Origin: Kitasatospora papulosa
GTDB taxonomy: Bacteria > Actinomycetota > Actinomycetes > Streptomycetales > Streptomycetaceae
Length of the DNA: 64,000 nt
Direction of reading: 5' to 3'
Assembly: GCF_000717245.1 (NCBI RefSeq)
Contig: NZ_JNYQ01000007.1
Span: 186,001-250,000 of the forward strand
In this document: positions 51,881-60,636 of the stretch, piece by piece
Numbering within the stretch: the stretch's first letter is position 1
Layout: each line of letters opens with the position of its first letter
Notes under the pieces: generated by a model
What the model saw: the letters and a program-made list of their open reading frames with translations, nothing else
Told to the model about the DNA's origin: nothing
Database searches by the model: none
Program-made: the position numbers and the translations under genes

Positions 51881-53160
51881 CGGTGCCCCCGGGCGGCGAG
51901 GAGGCCGACGAGTCGTGGGCCGTGGGAGACCGTGACCAGGAGCAGCTGCCGTTCACCGCACTGCTGGAGGACAGCGTCGAGGACCTGTACGAGAACGCGC
52001 CGTGCGGCTACCTCTCCACCCTGATGGACGGCCGGATCGCCAAGGTCAACAGGACCCTGTTGCAATGGCTCGGATACCGGCGCGAGGAACTGGTGGGCCA
52101 CAAGCAGTTCTCCGACCTGCTGACGATCGGCGGAAAGCTCTACCACGAGACGCACTTCTCGCCCCTGCTGCGTATGCAGGGAGAAGTCAGCGGCGTCGCA
52201 CTGGAACTCAAGGCCGCGGACGGCAGCCGGCTGCCCGCCCTGGTCACCTCCACGGTCAAGAAGGACGGCGACGGTGAGCCGCTGCTGATTCGCACCACCA
52301 TCCTGGACGCCCACGACAGGCGCGCCTACGAGCGAGAGCTCCTGAGGGCGAGGCAGGAGGCGGATCACGAACGTGAGCGCCTGCAACGGCTTGCCACGAC
52401 GCTGCAGCGGACCCTGATCCCGCCGGCCCTCGAACCGGTTCCCGGCCTGGAGGTCGCCGCGCGCTACCACTTCGCCTCCGCCGACGAGGTGGGCGGGGAC
52501 TTCTACGACCTGTTCCCGCTGGCTCCCGGACGCTGGGGGTTCTTCATGGGGGACGTGCGGGGCAAGGGCGCGAACGCGGCCGTCGTGACGTCGCTGGCGC
52601 GGTACACCCTGCGGGCCGCAGCGGTGTCCGACCCTGTGCCGGCCGCGGTGCTGGCCAACCTCAACACCGCCCTCAACCGGGAGTTCCAGGAGGACGAACC
52701 CCGCTTCTGCACCGTGATCTTCGGCCTGCTCACGTCCGAGGGGGAGGAGACGGGGTTCCATGTCGTCCTCGCGGGAGGCGGCCACCCCCCGGCCGTGCTG
52801 CTGCGCGCCGACGGCAGTGCCGACCACGTCCCCACGCCAGGAGGCCAACTGCTCGGGGTCGTTCCCGACGCGCATTTCACCACCGCCACGCTGGAGCTGC
52901 GACCCGGCGACACGCTGCTGCTCTACACCGACGGTCTGACCGAGGCGCGCACGCCCGGCCTCGGTGGACGCTACGGCGACGAAGCACTCCTCGACTTCGC
53001 GCGGAGCCTCGCCCCCGTTCCGGCGTCCGGAGCCGTGGCGGCGCTCACCGACCTCCTCGGCTCGTTCGGTGAAGGGCTCGACGACGACACCGCGCTCCTC
53101 GCGATGGGCGTGCCCCGTGAGCACCGGGACGGTGAGGAGACCGGCGCCGGACCGCGGTAG
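51877..53160 (+). CDS. rsbP: RsbP-like PAS-PP2C serine phosphatase
   Basis: 427 residues from GTG 51877, coupled to rsbQ. Residues about 25-150 form a PAS domain (ENAPCGYLSTLMDGRIAKVN, LLQWLGYRREELVGHKQFSD), followed by a coiled-coil helix (ERELLRARQEADHERERLQR) and an RsbU/SpoIIE PP2C domain with metal motifs EVGGDFYDLF, GDVRGKGANAAV, YTDGLTEAR and DDDTALLAM. It should dephosphorylate an anti-sigma antagonist in response to the ligand sensed by PAS and so release a stress sigma factor. The target gene is not in the window. Confidence 0.9.
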   Translation: MTVPPGGEEADESWAVGDRDQEQLPFTALLEDSVEDLYENAPCGYLSTLMDGRIAKVNRTLLQWLGYRREELVGHKQFSDLLTIGGKLYHETHFSPLLRMQGEVSGVALELKAADGSRLPALVTSTVKKDGDGEPLLIRTTILDAHDRRAYERELLRARQEADHERERLQRLATTLQRTLIPPALEPVPGLEVAARYHFASADEVGGDFYDLFPLAPGRWGFFMGDVRGKGANAAVVTSLARYTLRAAAVSDPVPAAVLANLNTALNREFQEDEPRFCTVIFGLLTSEGEETGFHVVLAGGGHPPAVLLRADGSADHVPTPGGQLLGVVPDAHFTTATLELRPGDTLLLYTDGLTEARTPGLGGRYGDEALLDFARSLAPVPASGAVAALTDLLGSFGEGLDDDTALLAMGVPREHRDGEETGAGPR

Positions 53161-53347
53161 GCGGGGAAAACGGAGGGCCGCGATGCTGCCGACGGCACCG
53201 AGGCCCTTCACCGTGGCCCCCTCCCGGGTCATCGGTGCCGCCGGCGCGGCACCTTCGGCCGTGGCGTCAGGGCCCGGCAACCTTTCGTGCGACCGCGGCG
53301 ACTGACGGATGGAACCCCACCTCTTCCCTCGACGAACGGATCAGGCC

Positions 53348-54436
53348 ATGGCAGCCGACCGACCACGACGCGCCGTCACTCACCCCGGGCCGCGGAGAGC
53401 GATGACGGCGGGGGCGGCCACGCTGCTCGCCGCCGCCACGGTGTGGACCTCCGGGTCCGCGTCCGGCACCGAGGCCGCGACCACCCTCACCGTCGCCAAG
53501 GACGGCAGCGGGCAGTACACGACCGTGCAGGCGGCGGTCAACGCGATCCCCGCGGGCAACACCGCGCGGGTCGTCGTCTCCATCAGGCCCGGCACCTACC
53601 GGGAACTGGTGAAGATCCCGTCCACCAAGCAGAACGTCACCCTTCAGGGCAGCGGAGCGAGTCGCAACGACACCGTCATCGTCTACAACAACGCCTCGGG
53701 CACGCGGAAGCCCGACGGCTCCGGCACCTACGGCACCAGCGGCAGCGCGACCGTCGCGGCGGAGGCCAACGGCTTCCAGGCCCGTAATCTCACGATCTCC
53801 AACGACTTCGACGAAGCCGTCAACCAGAACCTGAGCGGGCTCCAGGCCGTGGCCCTGCGCACCGCGGCGGACAAGGTCTTCCTGGACTCCGTGATCGTCA
53901 CCGGTGACCAGGACACCCTGCTGCTCGACACCGCCTCCAAGGCGACGCTCGGCCGTGTCTACATGACGAACTCCTACGTCGTGGGCAACGTCGACTTCAT
54001 CTTCGGACGCGCCACCGCCGTGATCGACAAGTCCGTCATCACGCTGAAGAAGCGCTGGGACGGCAGCTCCGCCGGCTACATCGCCGCCCCGAGCACGGCC
54101 GCCGACCGCAGGGGCTTCCTGATCACCGGCTCGACCGTCAACGGCGACGTCTCGGCGTCGTCCTTCTACCTCGGCCGCCCGTGGCACGCGGGGGGTGACG
54201 CCACGCTCGACCCCATGGCCACCTTCCGCGGCACCACGCTCAGCTCGGCGATCAGGTCCGCCCCGTGGACGGACATGAGCGGCTTCTCCTGGAAGGACGA
54301 CCGTTTCGCGGAGTACCGGAACGCCGGGCCCGGATCAGGCTCGGCGAGCAGCAACCGGCCCCAGCTCACCGACGCCCAGGCCGCGGAACAGGAGACCGCC
54401 GACTGGCTGGCGGGCTGGACACCCTCGGCCTCCTGA
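53348..54436 (+). CDS. Secreted pectinesterase (carbohydrate esterase family 8)
   Basis: 362 residues from ATG 53348 (an upstream in-frame ATG at 53309 is possible). The N-terminus has a long basic region, then AMTAGAATLLAAATVWTSGS, a signal peptide. The right-handed parallel beta helix is indicated by GQYTTVQAAVNAIP and TYRELVKIPSTKQNVTLQG. Active-site motifs are VTGDQDTLLLDT, GNVDFIFGRA (nucleophile Asp) and LGRPW (Arg). It removes methyl groups from pectin outside the cell, which suits the neighbouring arabinan-active enzymes. Confidence 0.88.
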   Translation: MAADRPRRAVTHPGPRRAMTAGAATLLAAATVWTSGSASGTEAATTLTVAKDGSGQYTTVQAAVNAIPAGNTARVVVSIRPGTYRELVKIPSTKQNVTLQGSGASRNDTVIVYNNASGTRKPDGSGTYGTSGSATVAAEANGFQARNLTISNDFDEAVNQNLSGLQAVALRTAADKVFLDSVIVTGDQDTLLLDTASKATLGRVYMTNSYVVGNVDFIFGRATAVIDKSVITLKKRWDGSSAGYIAAPSTAADRRGFLITGSTVNGDVSASSFYLGRPWHAGGDATLDPMATFRGTTLSSAIRSAPWTDMSGFSWKDDRFAEYRNAGPGSGSASSNRPQLTDAQAAEQETADWLAGWTPSAS

Positions 54437-54477
54437 GTCACCGTGTGTGAGGGCGGCGGACCGTCGCCCCGAGGTCG

Positions 54478-54493
54478 GTCGAAGCGCTTCGAC
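54478..54493. promoter_or_regulatory. Palindromic LacI-type operator, site 1
   Basis: GTCGAAGCGCTTCGAC is a perfect 16-bp palindrome with a central CG, like the GAAGCGCTTC boxes of LacI-family regulators. It lies 8 bases upstream of a -35 element. Confidence 0.75.
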
Positions 54494-54500
54494 TCCACTC

Positions 54501-54529
54501 TGGACAGTGACTGTGAGCGAGTCTAGGCT
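54501..54529 (+). promoter_or_regulatory. Promoter of the LacI-family gene
   Basis: -35 TGGACA (54501-54506) and -10 TAGGCT (54524-54529) with a 17-base spacer. It lies between the two GAAGCGCTTC boxes, about 100 bases before ATG 54636. Confidence 0.6.
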
Positions 54530-54579
54530 CCACGTTGTCTGTGCATGTCAGAGTGCGAAGGGGAGCACAGCACGGCGCT

Positions 54580-54595
54580 GTCGAAGCGCTTCACC
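54580..54595. promoter_or_regulatory. LacI-type operator, site 2
   Basis: GTCGAAGCGCTTCACC repeats the GAAGCGCTTC core of site 1, 102 bases downstream of it, inside the leader of the LacI gene. It suggests loop formation by a tetramer or two dimers. Confidence 0.7.
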
Positions 54596-54635
54596 AGCTC
54601 TCCCTTGCGGTCGTCCACTGTAGGGGAGAAGCCGA

Positions 54636-55643
54636 ATGGTCACGCTTGCCGAGGTCGCCCAGCACGCCGGAGTCTCCGCGAGCACGGTGAGCTACGTCCT
54701 CAGCGGCAAGCGGTCGATCTCGGCCTCCACCCGGGAACGTGTCGAGCTCAGTATCCAGCAGCTGGGGTACCACCCCAACGCCGGTGCGCGTGCTCTCGCC
54801 AGCAGCAGATCCAACATCATCGCCCTGATGGTGCCGCTGCGCACGGACATGTACGTCCCGGTGATGATGGAGATCGCCATCGCCGTCGCCACGAGCGCCC
54901 GTACGCACGGCTACGACGTCCTGCTGCTCACCGGCGAGGAGGGCCCCGCGGCGGTCCGCCGGATCGCGGGGAGTTCGCTGGCGGACGCGATGATCCTGAT
55001 GGACGTCGAACTGCACGACGAGCGGCTCCCGTTGCTCCGCGACTCGGGACGCACCGCCGTCCTCATCGGCCTGCCCGCCGACACCTCGGGGCTCACCTGC
55101 GTGGACCTCGACTTCGAGGCCACCGGAGCGCTCTGCGTGGACCACCTGGCCGGCCTCGGACACCGCGAGGTGGCGGTGATCGGCGAGGCGGCGGCGGTCT
55201 ACGAACGTCACACCGGCTTCGCGGAACGGACGGTGGACGGGATCCGGGCCAAGGCGCAGGACGCCGGGGTGCGGATACTGCACCGCCCCTGCGAGGGCGG
55301 CTACGCGGCGATGGCCGGCACCCTCGCCCGCATCTTCGACGAGCGGCCGGGGACGACCGGCTTCATCGTCCAGAACGAGGCCGCCGTCGAGCCGTTGCTC
55401 AACCTGCTCCAGCAGCAGGGGCGCGCGGTACCGGAGGACGTGTCCGTGGTGGCCGTCTGCCCCGACCAGGTGGCCACACAGGCGTCGGTACGGCTCACCT
55501 CCGTGGCCATTCCGGCGCAGGAGATGGGGCGCCGGTCGGTGGAACAGGTGGTGGCGAAGCTGGGCGGCCGGGGCACCGACGAGGTCGACCTGCTGGAGCC
55601 GGTCCTGACGGTGCGCGCGAGCTCGGGCCCGGCACCGGTCTGA
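54636..55643 (+). CDS. LacI-family transcriptional regulator
   Basis: 335 residues from ATG 54636, with AGGGGAGAAG upstream. The N-terminal HTH (TLAEVAQHAGVSASTVSYVL, SGKRSISASTRERVELSI) and hinge (GARALASSRSN) are standard LacI. The periplasmic-binding-protein-like domain (residues 60-335) contains ALMVPLRTDMYVPVMMEIAI and a ligand pocket of the usual length. Two GAAGCGCTTC boxes flank its promoter, so it represses itself. It converges on the GH12 end of a xyloglucan-type operon, and is the most likely regulator of that operon, whose promoter is outside the window. Confidence 0.9.
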   Translation: MVTLAEVAQHAGVSASTVSYVLSGKRSISASTRERVELSIQQLGYHPNAGARALASSRSNIIALMVPLRTDMYVPVMMEIAIAVATSARTHGYDVLLLTGEEGPAAVRRIAGSSLADAMILMDVELHDERLPLLRDSGRTAVLIGLPADTSGLTCVDLDFEATGALCVDHLAGLGHREVAVIGEAAAVYERHTGFAERTVDGIRAKAQDAGVRILHRPCEGGYAAMAGTLARIFDERPGTTGFIVQNEAAVEPLLNLLQQQGRAVPEDVSVVAVCPDQVATQASVRLTSVAIPAQEMGRRSVEQVVAKLGGRGTDEVDLLEPVLTVRASSGPAPV

Positions 55644-55646
55644 GCA

Positions 55647-55681
55647 CGGCGACGGGCCGGGACGCGCCCGGTCCGTCGCCG
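55647..55681. terminator. Bidirectional terminator between lacI and GH12 genes
   Basis: CGGCGACGGGCCGGG (55647-55661) pairs with CCCGGTCCGTCGCCG (55667-55681) around ACGCG, with one G-T wobble. It lies between the convergent stops at 55643 and 55688. Confidence 0.8.
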
Positions 55682-55687
55682 CGGCGA

Positions 55688-56395
55688 TCAGCTCGACGAG
55701 ACCTTGAAGCCGTTGGTCGTGAAGTTCAGCCCGCCCGACGACGAGGTGATCTCGTAGCCGAACTGGACGTCACCGATGGTCTCGTTGCCCCACCAGCCCT
55801 TGGTGTCCTTGATCCACTTCAGGATCGGCAGGATGTTCACGGTGCCGGAGGACGAGTCCGAGGTCCGCAGGAACGAGAAGACCTCGTTGGCGCCGTTGCT
55901 GCCCTTGTACACGGCCCAGGTGTGCCCGCCGAGCGTGACGGTCCCCTGCGAGGTGCCCAGGGGCCCCACGGCGCCGTTGTAGTTCACCCAGAGCATCACC
56001 TCGTAGTCGTAGTCCGTGTCCCAGATGTCGTACGACGTGTTGTACGCGCCGGACGACGGGACCGTCACGTTGTAGGTGCTGGTCAGCGACGAGAGCGACG
56101 TGATCGGCTTGTTCACGATCTTCTTGGCGTTCGGGTAGGACTTGATGCCACCGGTGTTCGGGTGGTTGGCCGTCACGCCCCAGTTGCTCGACGAGTTGGC
56201 CCAGATGCTCTGGGTGCCCGCTCCGGAACCCCAGATGTTGTTGTAGAGGATGTAGCCGTCGGACGTGGTGTAGTTGCCCCACTGCTCCGACGAGGTCCAG
56301 ATCGCGGCGTGGGCGGGCGCCGCCGCGAAACCGATCAGCGCGGCCACTGCCGCCGTCGGGGCCAGCAGCAGCCGGGTCAGGGTGGATCGTGCCAT
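55688..56395 (-). CDS. Secreted GH12 endo-glucanase/xyloglucanase
   Basis: 235 residues from ATG 56395, with GGAAGGA upstream. Signal peptide 1-30 (TRLLLAPTAAVAALIGFA) ends AHA. The GH12 jelly-roll is recognised by GYILYNNIWGSG, WGVTANHPNTGGIKSYPN, YEVMLWVNYNG (nucleophile Glu132) and QFGYEITSSSGG (acid/base Glu215). GH12 enzymes hydrolyse beta-1,4-glucan and often xyloglucan; the operon with GH74, GH42 and GH95 favours xyloglucan. It is the last gene of the operon, 33 bases after GH95, and ends at a terminator. Confidence 0.88.
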   Translation of the reverse strand: MARSTLTRLLLAPTAAVAALIGFAAAPAHAAIWTSSEQWGNYTTSDGYILYNNIWGSGAGTQSIWANSSSNWGVTANHPNTGGIKSYPNAKKIVNKPITSLSSLTSTYNVTVPSSGAYNTSYDIWDTDYDYEVMLWVNYNGAVGPLGTSQGTVTLGGHTWAVYKGSNGANEVFSFLRTSDSSSGTVNILPILKWIKDTKGWWGNETIGDVQFGYEITSSSGGLNFTTNGFKVSSS

Positions 56396-56428
56396 GGGGT
56401 GTTCCTTCCATGTGGGGATGGAGGACTG

Positions 56429-58648
56429 CTACCGCGGCCCCAGGGTGAGGACGCGGTCCACGCCGGCCGTCAGCTCCAGCGGAGCCGTGGGGTTCCCGGC
56501 GGAGGTCTCGGTGAGGGTGAGCCCGTCGCCCGTACGCAGGTCGACGACGGCGTCGCGGGTGGGGCGCAGCACGGCGGTGGCACCGTCCTCGGACCACCGC
56601 AGGTCCAGGTGGGCACCGAACCGCGTACGCACGCCCCGCAGTTCACCGGCCGGACACGCGGCCGGGACGGCGGGCAGCAGCACCAGACGGCCGGGCGCCG
56701 ACTGGACGAGTGACTCGATCACGACGGCGGGCAGGGTGTGCGCCGCGTCCGCGTTGTAGACGTTCCGGGAGGGGTAGTGCGCGCTCATCAGGGAGTCGTG
56801 GAAGAAGTCGCCGCCCAGCACCGCGCCCAGCGCCGCCGACACCCGCGACGCGTCCCGCAGCCGGGCGGCGATCAGGGCCTGGTGCAGGTGCCCGTGGGCG
56901 GAGTCGTTCTCCGAGCCGCGCAGCTCCAGCGCGCGGTGCGCCGCCGTGGCCAGCTCCGGGGTGTCGTACGGATTGATCGCGTCCAGCGGCCACACCGGGT
57001 ACAGATGACTCAGGTGACGGTGGTCGTACGTCTCCCGCAGACCGGGCCACGCCCACTCGGCGAGCGCCCCGTCCTCGTTCACCAGGTACTCCGGGAGCCG
57101 GGCGGCGAGTGACCGCCACAGGCCGGCCGACGGGTGGGCCGGCGCGTGCTCGGCGGCCGTCGTCAGGGCATGGCGGGCCGCCGCGATGTCCATCGTGGCG
57201 TTGACCGTGCCCCAGCTCGCGTTGGCCGGCCGGTTCTCCGGGGAGTACGAGGGCACGATCGCCAGGCGTCCGTCCGGATCCTCTCGGCCGAGGAAGTCCT
57301 CGTAGAACAGGGCCGCCTGTACGAGGGCGTCGACGAGATTGCTGTCCGGAACCCCCGTCGTGACCTCGGCGTTCTCCAGGAGCGGCTGCAGCAGCCAGTC
57401 CGCCCCGGCGGTCCACAGATGCAGCGGATAGGCGCGCTGGAAGTGCCGGGTGTGCCCGGAGGCGCCGTCCGTGTGGGACGGCGCGACGATGCCCCGGGCC
57501 CCGAAGAGCGCCCGGGCGTTCTCCTGCCAGTCGGCCAGCTGTCCCTGGACCAGAGCCGCGTGCGCCTCGGTGACCTCGGGGAGGGCGGCCGCGGCGGCGG
57601 AGGCGACCTGGAGGTTCAGGTTGGCGTTCGTGGTGAAGGCTCCGGACCACGCGGTGTCCCAGTCTCCCGTCCACAGACCGGTCAGCCGGGGCGGCAGCAT
57701 CCCCGAGGCGGAGAGCAGGTGGTAGCGGCCCGCCGCGAAGAGCCTCTCCAGCAGCGCGGGGGACGTCGGGTGACGCAGCAGCTCGCTGCCGGACAGCTCC
57801 CGTTCCGGGGCGGCGTCCCGCAGGGTGAAGGAGGCACGCCCGTACGCGGCCCGGTGCGGCGTCCGGTGGCGGTCGAGCAACGCGGCGTAGTCCTCCCCGG
57901 GCAGCCCGGCCCACAGCTCGCCGAGGTCCGGCCTGCCGGCCCCCCGGACGACGCGGGTCGTCAGAGTGAGGCTCCGCGCCCCCTCGATCCGGATGCCCTC
58001 ACCGGCCACGAGGACCCTTCCGCCGTCCACCCGCGCCACGGTGACGCCCGTGTAGCCGAACTCGCCGCCCGGATACCCCACCCGCAGCGCCAGGCGCGCG
58101 CCGTCCGGGGTCAGCACCGTGGAGCGGCCCACCGCCAGCCGCGCGGGGGCGCCCGGCAGGACGTGGTCCAGCACGAGGTCGGCGGTCAGCCCCGGGTCGG
58201 TGACGTGCTGCACGACCACGTCGTCGGCCCGCGACACGAAGACACCGCTGCGCCACGCCTCGTACGACGCGGTCACCTCACCCGTGGTGAAGTCGACCTC
58301 ACGCCGGTAGCCGGCCACCGCCTCGTGGAGCCCACGGGTGCGGCGCACCCGGGTACGGAAGGCCGGATGGAAGGGCTGCACCCACACCAGCGGGCCTCCC
58401 GCGCCGAAGTCCTCCGCGGCTTTCGTGTCCCCCGACAGAAGCGCGTCCTGCAGCCGGCCGAGCCGGTCGGCGAGCTCCGGTGCCCGCAGGCCCTCGCTGC
58501 CGTTCGGCCGCACCAGGGTGTGGTGGTTGACGATCACCCGGTCGTCGGCCGGATCGCCGAACACCATCGCCCCGTGACGGCCGTTGCCGCTCAGGAACGC
58601 GTCCTCCCAGCGGGTGGCGGGGCAGGGCTCCCACGTGCCGTCGATCAT
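56429..58648 (-). CDS. GH95 alpha-L-fucosidase (cytoplasmic)
   Basis: 739 residues from ATG 58648, without a signal peptide, so cytoplasmic. The N-terminal beta domain starts WEDAFLSGNGRHGAMVFGDP and the catalytic (alpha/alpha)6 barrel carries LTGLWTGDWDTAWSGAFTTN, then ANLNLQVASAAAAALPE, the GH95 pattern LWN...WxxxYxxNxNLQ. GH95 enzymes remove alpha-1,2-linked fucose (or galactose) by inversion, as found on fucosylated xyloglucan side chains. It overlaps the GH42 start region by four bases and thus shares the transcript with the other xyloglucan enzymes. Confidence 0.85.
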   Translation of the reverse strand: MIDGTWEPCPATRWEDAFLSGNGRHGAMVFGDPADDRVIVNHHTLVRPNGSEGLRAPELADRLGRLQDALLSGDTKAAEDFGAGGPLVWVQPFHPAFRTRVRRTRGLHEAVAGYRREVDFTTGEVTASYEAWRSGVFVSRADDVVVQHVTDPGLTADLVLDHVLPGAPARLAVGRSTVLTPDGARLALRVGYPGGEFGYTGVTVARVDGGRVLVAGEGIRIEGARSLTLTTRVVRGAGRPDLGELWAGLPGEDYAALLDRHRTPHRAAYGRASFTLRDAAPERELSGSELLRHPTSPALLERLFAAGRYHLLSASGMLPPRLTGLWTGDWDTAWSGAFTTNANLNLQVASAAAAALPEVTEAHAALVQGQLADWQENARALFGARGIVAPSHTDGASGHTRHFQRAYPLHLWTAGADWLLQPLLENAEVTTGVPDSNLVDALVQAALFYEDFLGREDPDGRLAIVPSYSPENRPANASWGTVNATMDIAAARHALTTAAEHAPAHPSAGLWRSLAARLPEYLVNEDGALAEWAWPGLRETYDHRHLSHLYPVWPLDAINPYDTPELATAAHRALELRGSENDSAHGHLHQALIAARLRDASRVSAALGAVLGGDFFHDSLMSAHYPSRNVYNADAAHTLPAVVIESLVQSAPGRLVLLPAVPAACPAGELRGVRTRFGAHLDLRWSEDGATAVLRPTRDAVVDLRTGDGLTLTETSAGNPTAPLELTAGVDRVLTLGPR

Positions 58649-60621
58649 GCGCGGACGTCTCCGAGCACGGCCACGCCGTAGCGCTCCAGCTCCACGCCCC
58701 CGTCGGCGGCGTCGCCCGTGAGCAGGTCGACGTAGCGGCCCGGCAGCTCCACCGCGGCGGGGGACCGGCCGTGGTTCAGCAGGAACAGCAGCGCGCCGCG
58801 CCGGACCGCCTCCACCCCCGGGGGCAGTCCCTCCAGGACGGGGCGCACACCGGCGTCCGCCGCCACCCGGCCGAGCAGACCGCGCAGGGCCTCGGGCCCG
58901 GGGAGCGTCGAGACGTACCAGGCGGTTCCCTTGCGGAGTACCGCCGGAAGCCCCTCCAGCTCACCCCCTCGGTACGCGGCCACGGTCTCCGCGCTGCCGT
59001 CGGGCTCCAGCTCCTCCGACCACAGGGTGCCGTCGAAGCCGTCGCACCCCACGGTCGCCCCCGCGTCCAGCGGCCACCACTCGTGCACCGTGCGGATGCC
59101 GAACAGCTCACGCAGCCTGGCGTCCATGCCGCCCGGCCTGATCCGGTCGTCCGTGTCCACGACTCCGGTGAAGAACCCGCACACCAGGGTGCCGCCTCCC
59201 CGGACGTACGCGACGAGGTTGTCGACGGCGGCGTCGCCGAGGAGCTGGAGCTGGGGCACGAGCACCATGCGGTAGGCGCTCAGGTCGCCGCCGGGGCGGG
59301 CGAACTCCGTGCTGATCCCGCTCTCCCACAGCCCCCGGTGCCAGGTCTGCACGAGCTCCGTGTACGAGACGAGGGAGGACGGCCTGCCCTGCTGGGTGCT
59401 CGACCACCAGGCGTCCCAGTCGTGGAGCACGGCGACGTCGGCGGTCACCTCGGTACCACTGACCTCGGCGCCGATGAGGGCGAGTTCGGCACCGATGCGC
59501 CTGACCTCCCGGAAGGTGCGCCCTTCCTCACCCGCGTGGCTCAGCATCCCGGAGTGGAACTTCTCGGCACCCTGCCGGGACTGCCGCCACTGGAAGTAGC
59601 AGAGGGCGTCCGCGCCCCTGGCCACGGCCTGCAGCGACCACAGCCGGTTGAGGCCCGCCGGCTTGGGGTGGTTGACGTCGCGCCAGTTCACCGGCCCCGC
59701 GGCCTGCTCCATCACCATCCACGGTCCGCGTGCCTGGGAACGGGTCATGTCGGCGAGCATCGCGTTGTACTGCCCGCCGTGCGGGTCCGTGGGATCCGGG
59801 TAGACGTCGACGGAGACGATGTCCTCCTGCTCCGCCCAGGCCCAGGCGTCCTGGCCCGACCACAGCGGCATGAAGTTGGTCGTCACCGGGATGTGCGGGG
59901 TGTGCCGGGCGACGATGTCCCGCTCGGCGGTGTAGCACTCCATCAGGGCGTCCGAGGTGAACCGCTTGAAGTCCAGCTCCTGCGCGGGGTTGCGCATGTA
60001 CTGCGCCCGGCGCGGCGGCAGGATCTCCGCCCACGTGTCGTAGCGCTGGCTCCAGAACGCCGTGCCCCACGCGTCGTTCAGCGCGTCCAGGGTGGTGTAG
60101 CGGGAGCCCAGCCAGCGGCGGAAGTGACCGGCGGTCTCGTCGCACCAGCAGTGCGTGCAGTACTCGTTGTTGATGTGCCACACGGTGAGCGCCGGATGGT
60201 CCGCGTACCGTGCCGCCAGGTCCTCGGTGAGCGCGGCCGCATAGCGCCGGTAGACCGGCGAGCTCGGGCAGAAATGCTGCCGGGAACCGTAGTTGACCAG
60301 CGCGCCGTCCTCGGTACGCGGCAGCGTCTCCGGGTGCAGGGCGCCCATCCACGGAGGAGGGGACGAGGTGGGCGTGGCGAGCACGGCTGAGATCCCGTGG
60401 GCGGCCAGGAGGTCCAGAAGCCGGTCCAGCCAGCCGAACTCCCGCGCCCCGGGACGCGGTTCGATCATCGCCCAGGAGAAGACGCCGACGGTGACGGAGT
60501 TGACCCCGGCCTCCGCCATCAGCCGGACGTCGTCGGCCCACACCTCCTCGGGCCACTGCTCGGGGTTGTAGTCGCCTCCGAAAAGGATGCGGCCACGGGC
60601 GGCGTCGTGCAGGGACGGCAT
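58645..60621 (-). CDS. GH42 beta-galactosidase (cytoplasmic)
   Basis: 658 residues from ATG 60621, without a signal peptide. The GH42 TIM barrel is recognised by FGGDYNPEQWPEEVWADDVR, acid/base Glu153 in VWHINNEYCTHCWC and a nucleophile Glu in WMVMEQAAGPVNW. Cys118, 155, 158 and 160 match the zinc-binding cluster typical of the family. A trimerisation domain and a short C-terminal domain follow. It would remove beta-galactose from imported xyloglucan oligosaccharides. It starts 15 bases after GH74 and overlaps GH95 by four bases. Confidence 0.92.
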   Translation of the reverse strand: MPSLHDAARGRILFGGDYNPEQWPEEVWADDVRLMAEAGVNSVTVGVFSWAMIEPRPGAREFGWLDRLLDLLAAHGISAVLATPTSSPPPWMGALHPETLPRTEDGALVNYGSRQHFCPSSPVYRRYAAALTEDLAARYADHPALTVWHINNEYCTHCWCDETAGHFRRWLGSRYTTLDALNDAWGTAFWSQRYDTWAEILPPRRAQYMRNPAQELDFKRFTSDALMECYTAERDIVARHTPHIPVTTNFMPLWSGQDAWAWAEQEDIVSVDVYPDPTDPHGGQYNAMLADMTRSQARGPWMVMEQAAGPVNWRDVNHPKPAGLNRLWSLQAVARGADALCYFQWRQSRQGAEKFHSGMLSHAGEEGRTFREVRRIGAELALIGAEVSGTEVTADVAVLHDWDAWWSSTQQGRPSSLVSYTELVQTWHRGLWESGISTEFARPGGDLSAYRMVLVPQLQLLGDAAVDNLVAYVRGGGTLVCGFFTGVVDTDDRIRPGGMDARLRELFGIRTVHEWWPLDAGATVGCDGFDGTLWSEELEPDGSAETVAAYRGGELEGLPAVLRKGTAWYVSTLPGPEALRGLLGRVAADAGVRPVLEGLPPGVEAVRRGALLFLLNHGRSPAAVELPGRYVDLLTGDAADGGVELERYGVAVLGDVRA

Positions 60622-60636
60622 GGACGTCTCGTTCCT

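Noticed and set aside
53161..53347. Possible GAAGCGCTTC operator before the pectinesterase
   Set aside because: No copy of the LacI box found there by eye, so regulation by the same repressor is not supported.
54545..56713. 722-codon frame across lacI and GH12
   Set aside because: It overlaps two well supported genes on both strands; Arg/Gly-rich with no motif.
57134..58681. 515-codon open frame opposite the GH95 gene
   Set aside because: Antisense shadow caused by high G+C; low-complexity Arg/Gly/Pro product.
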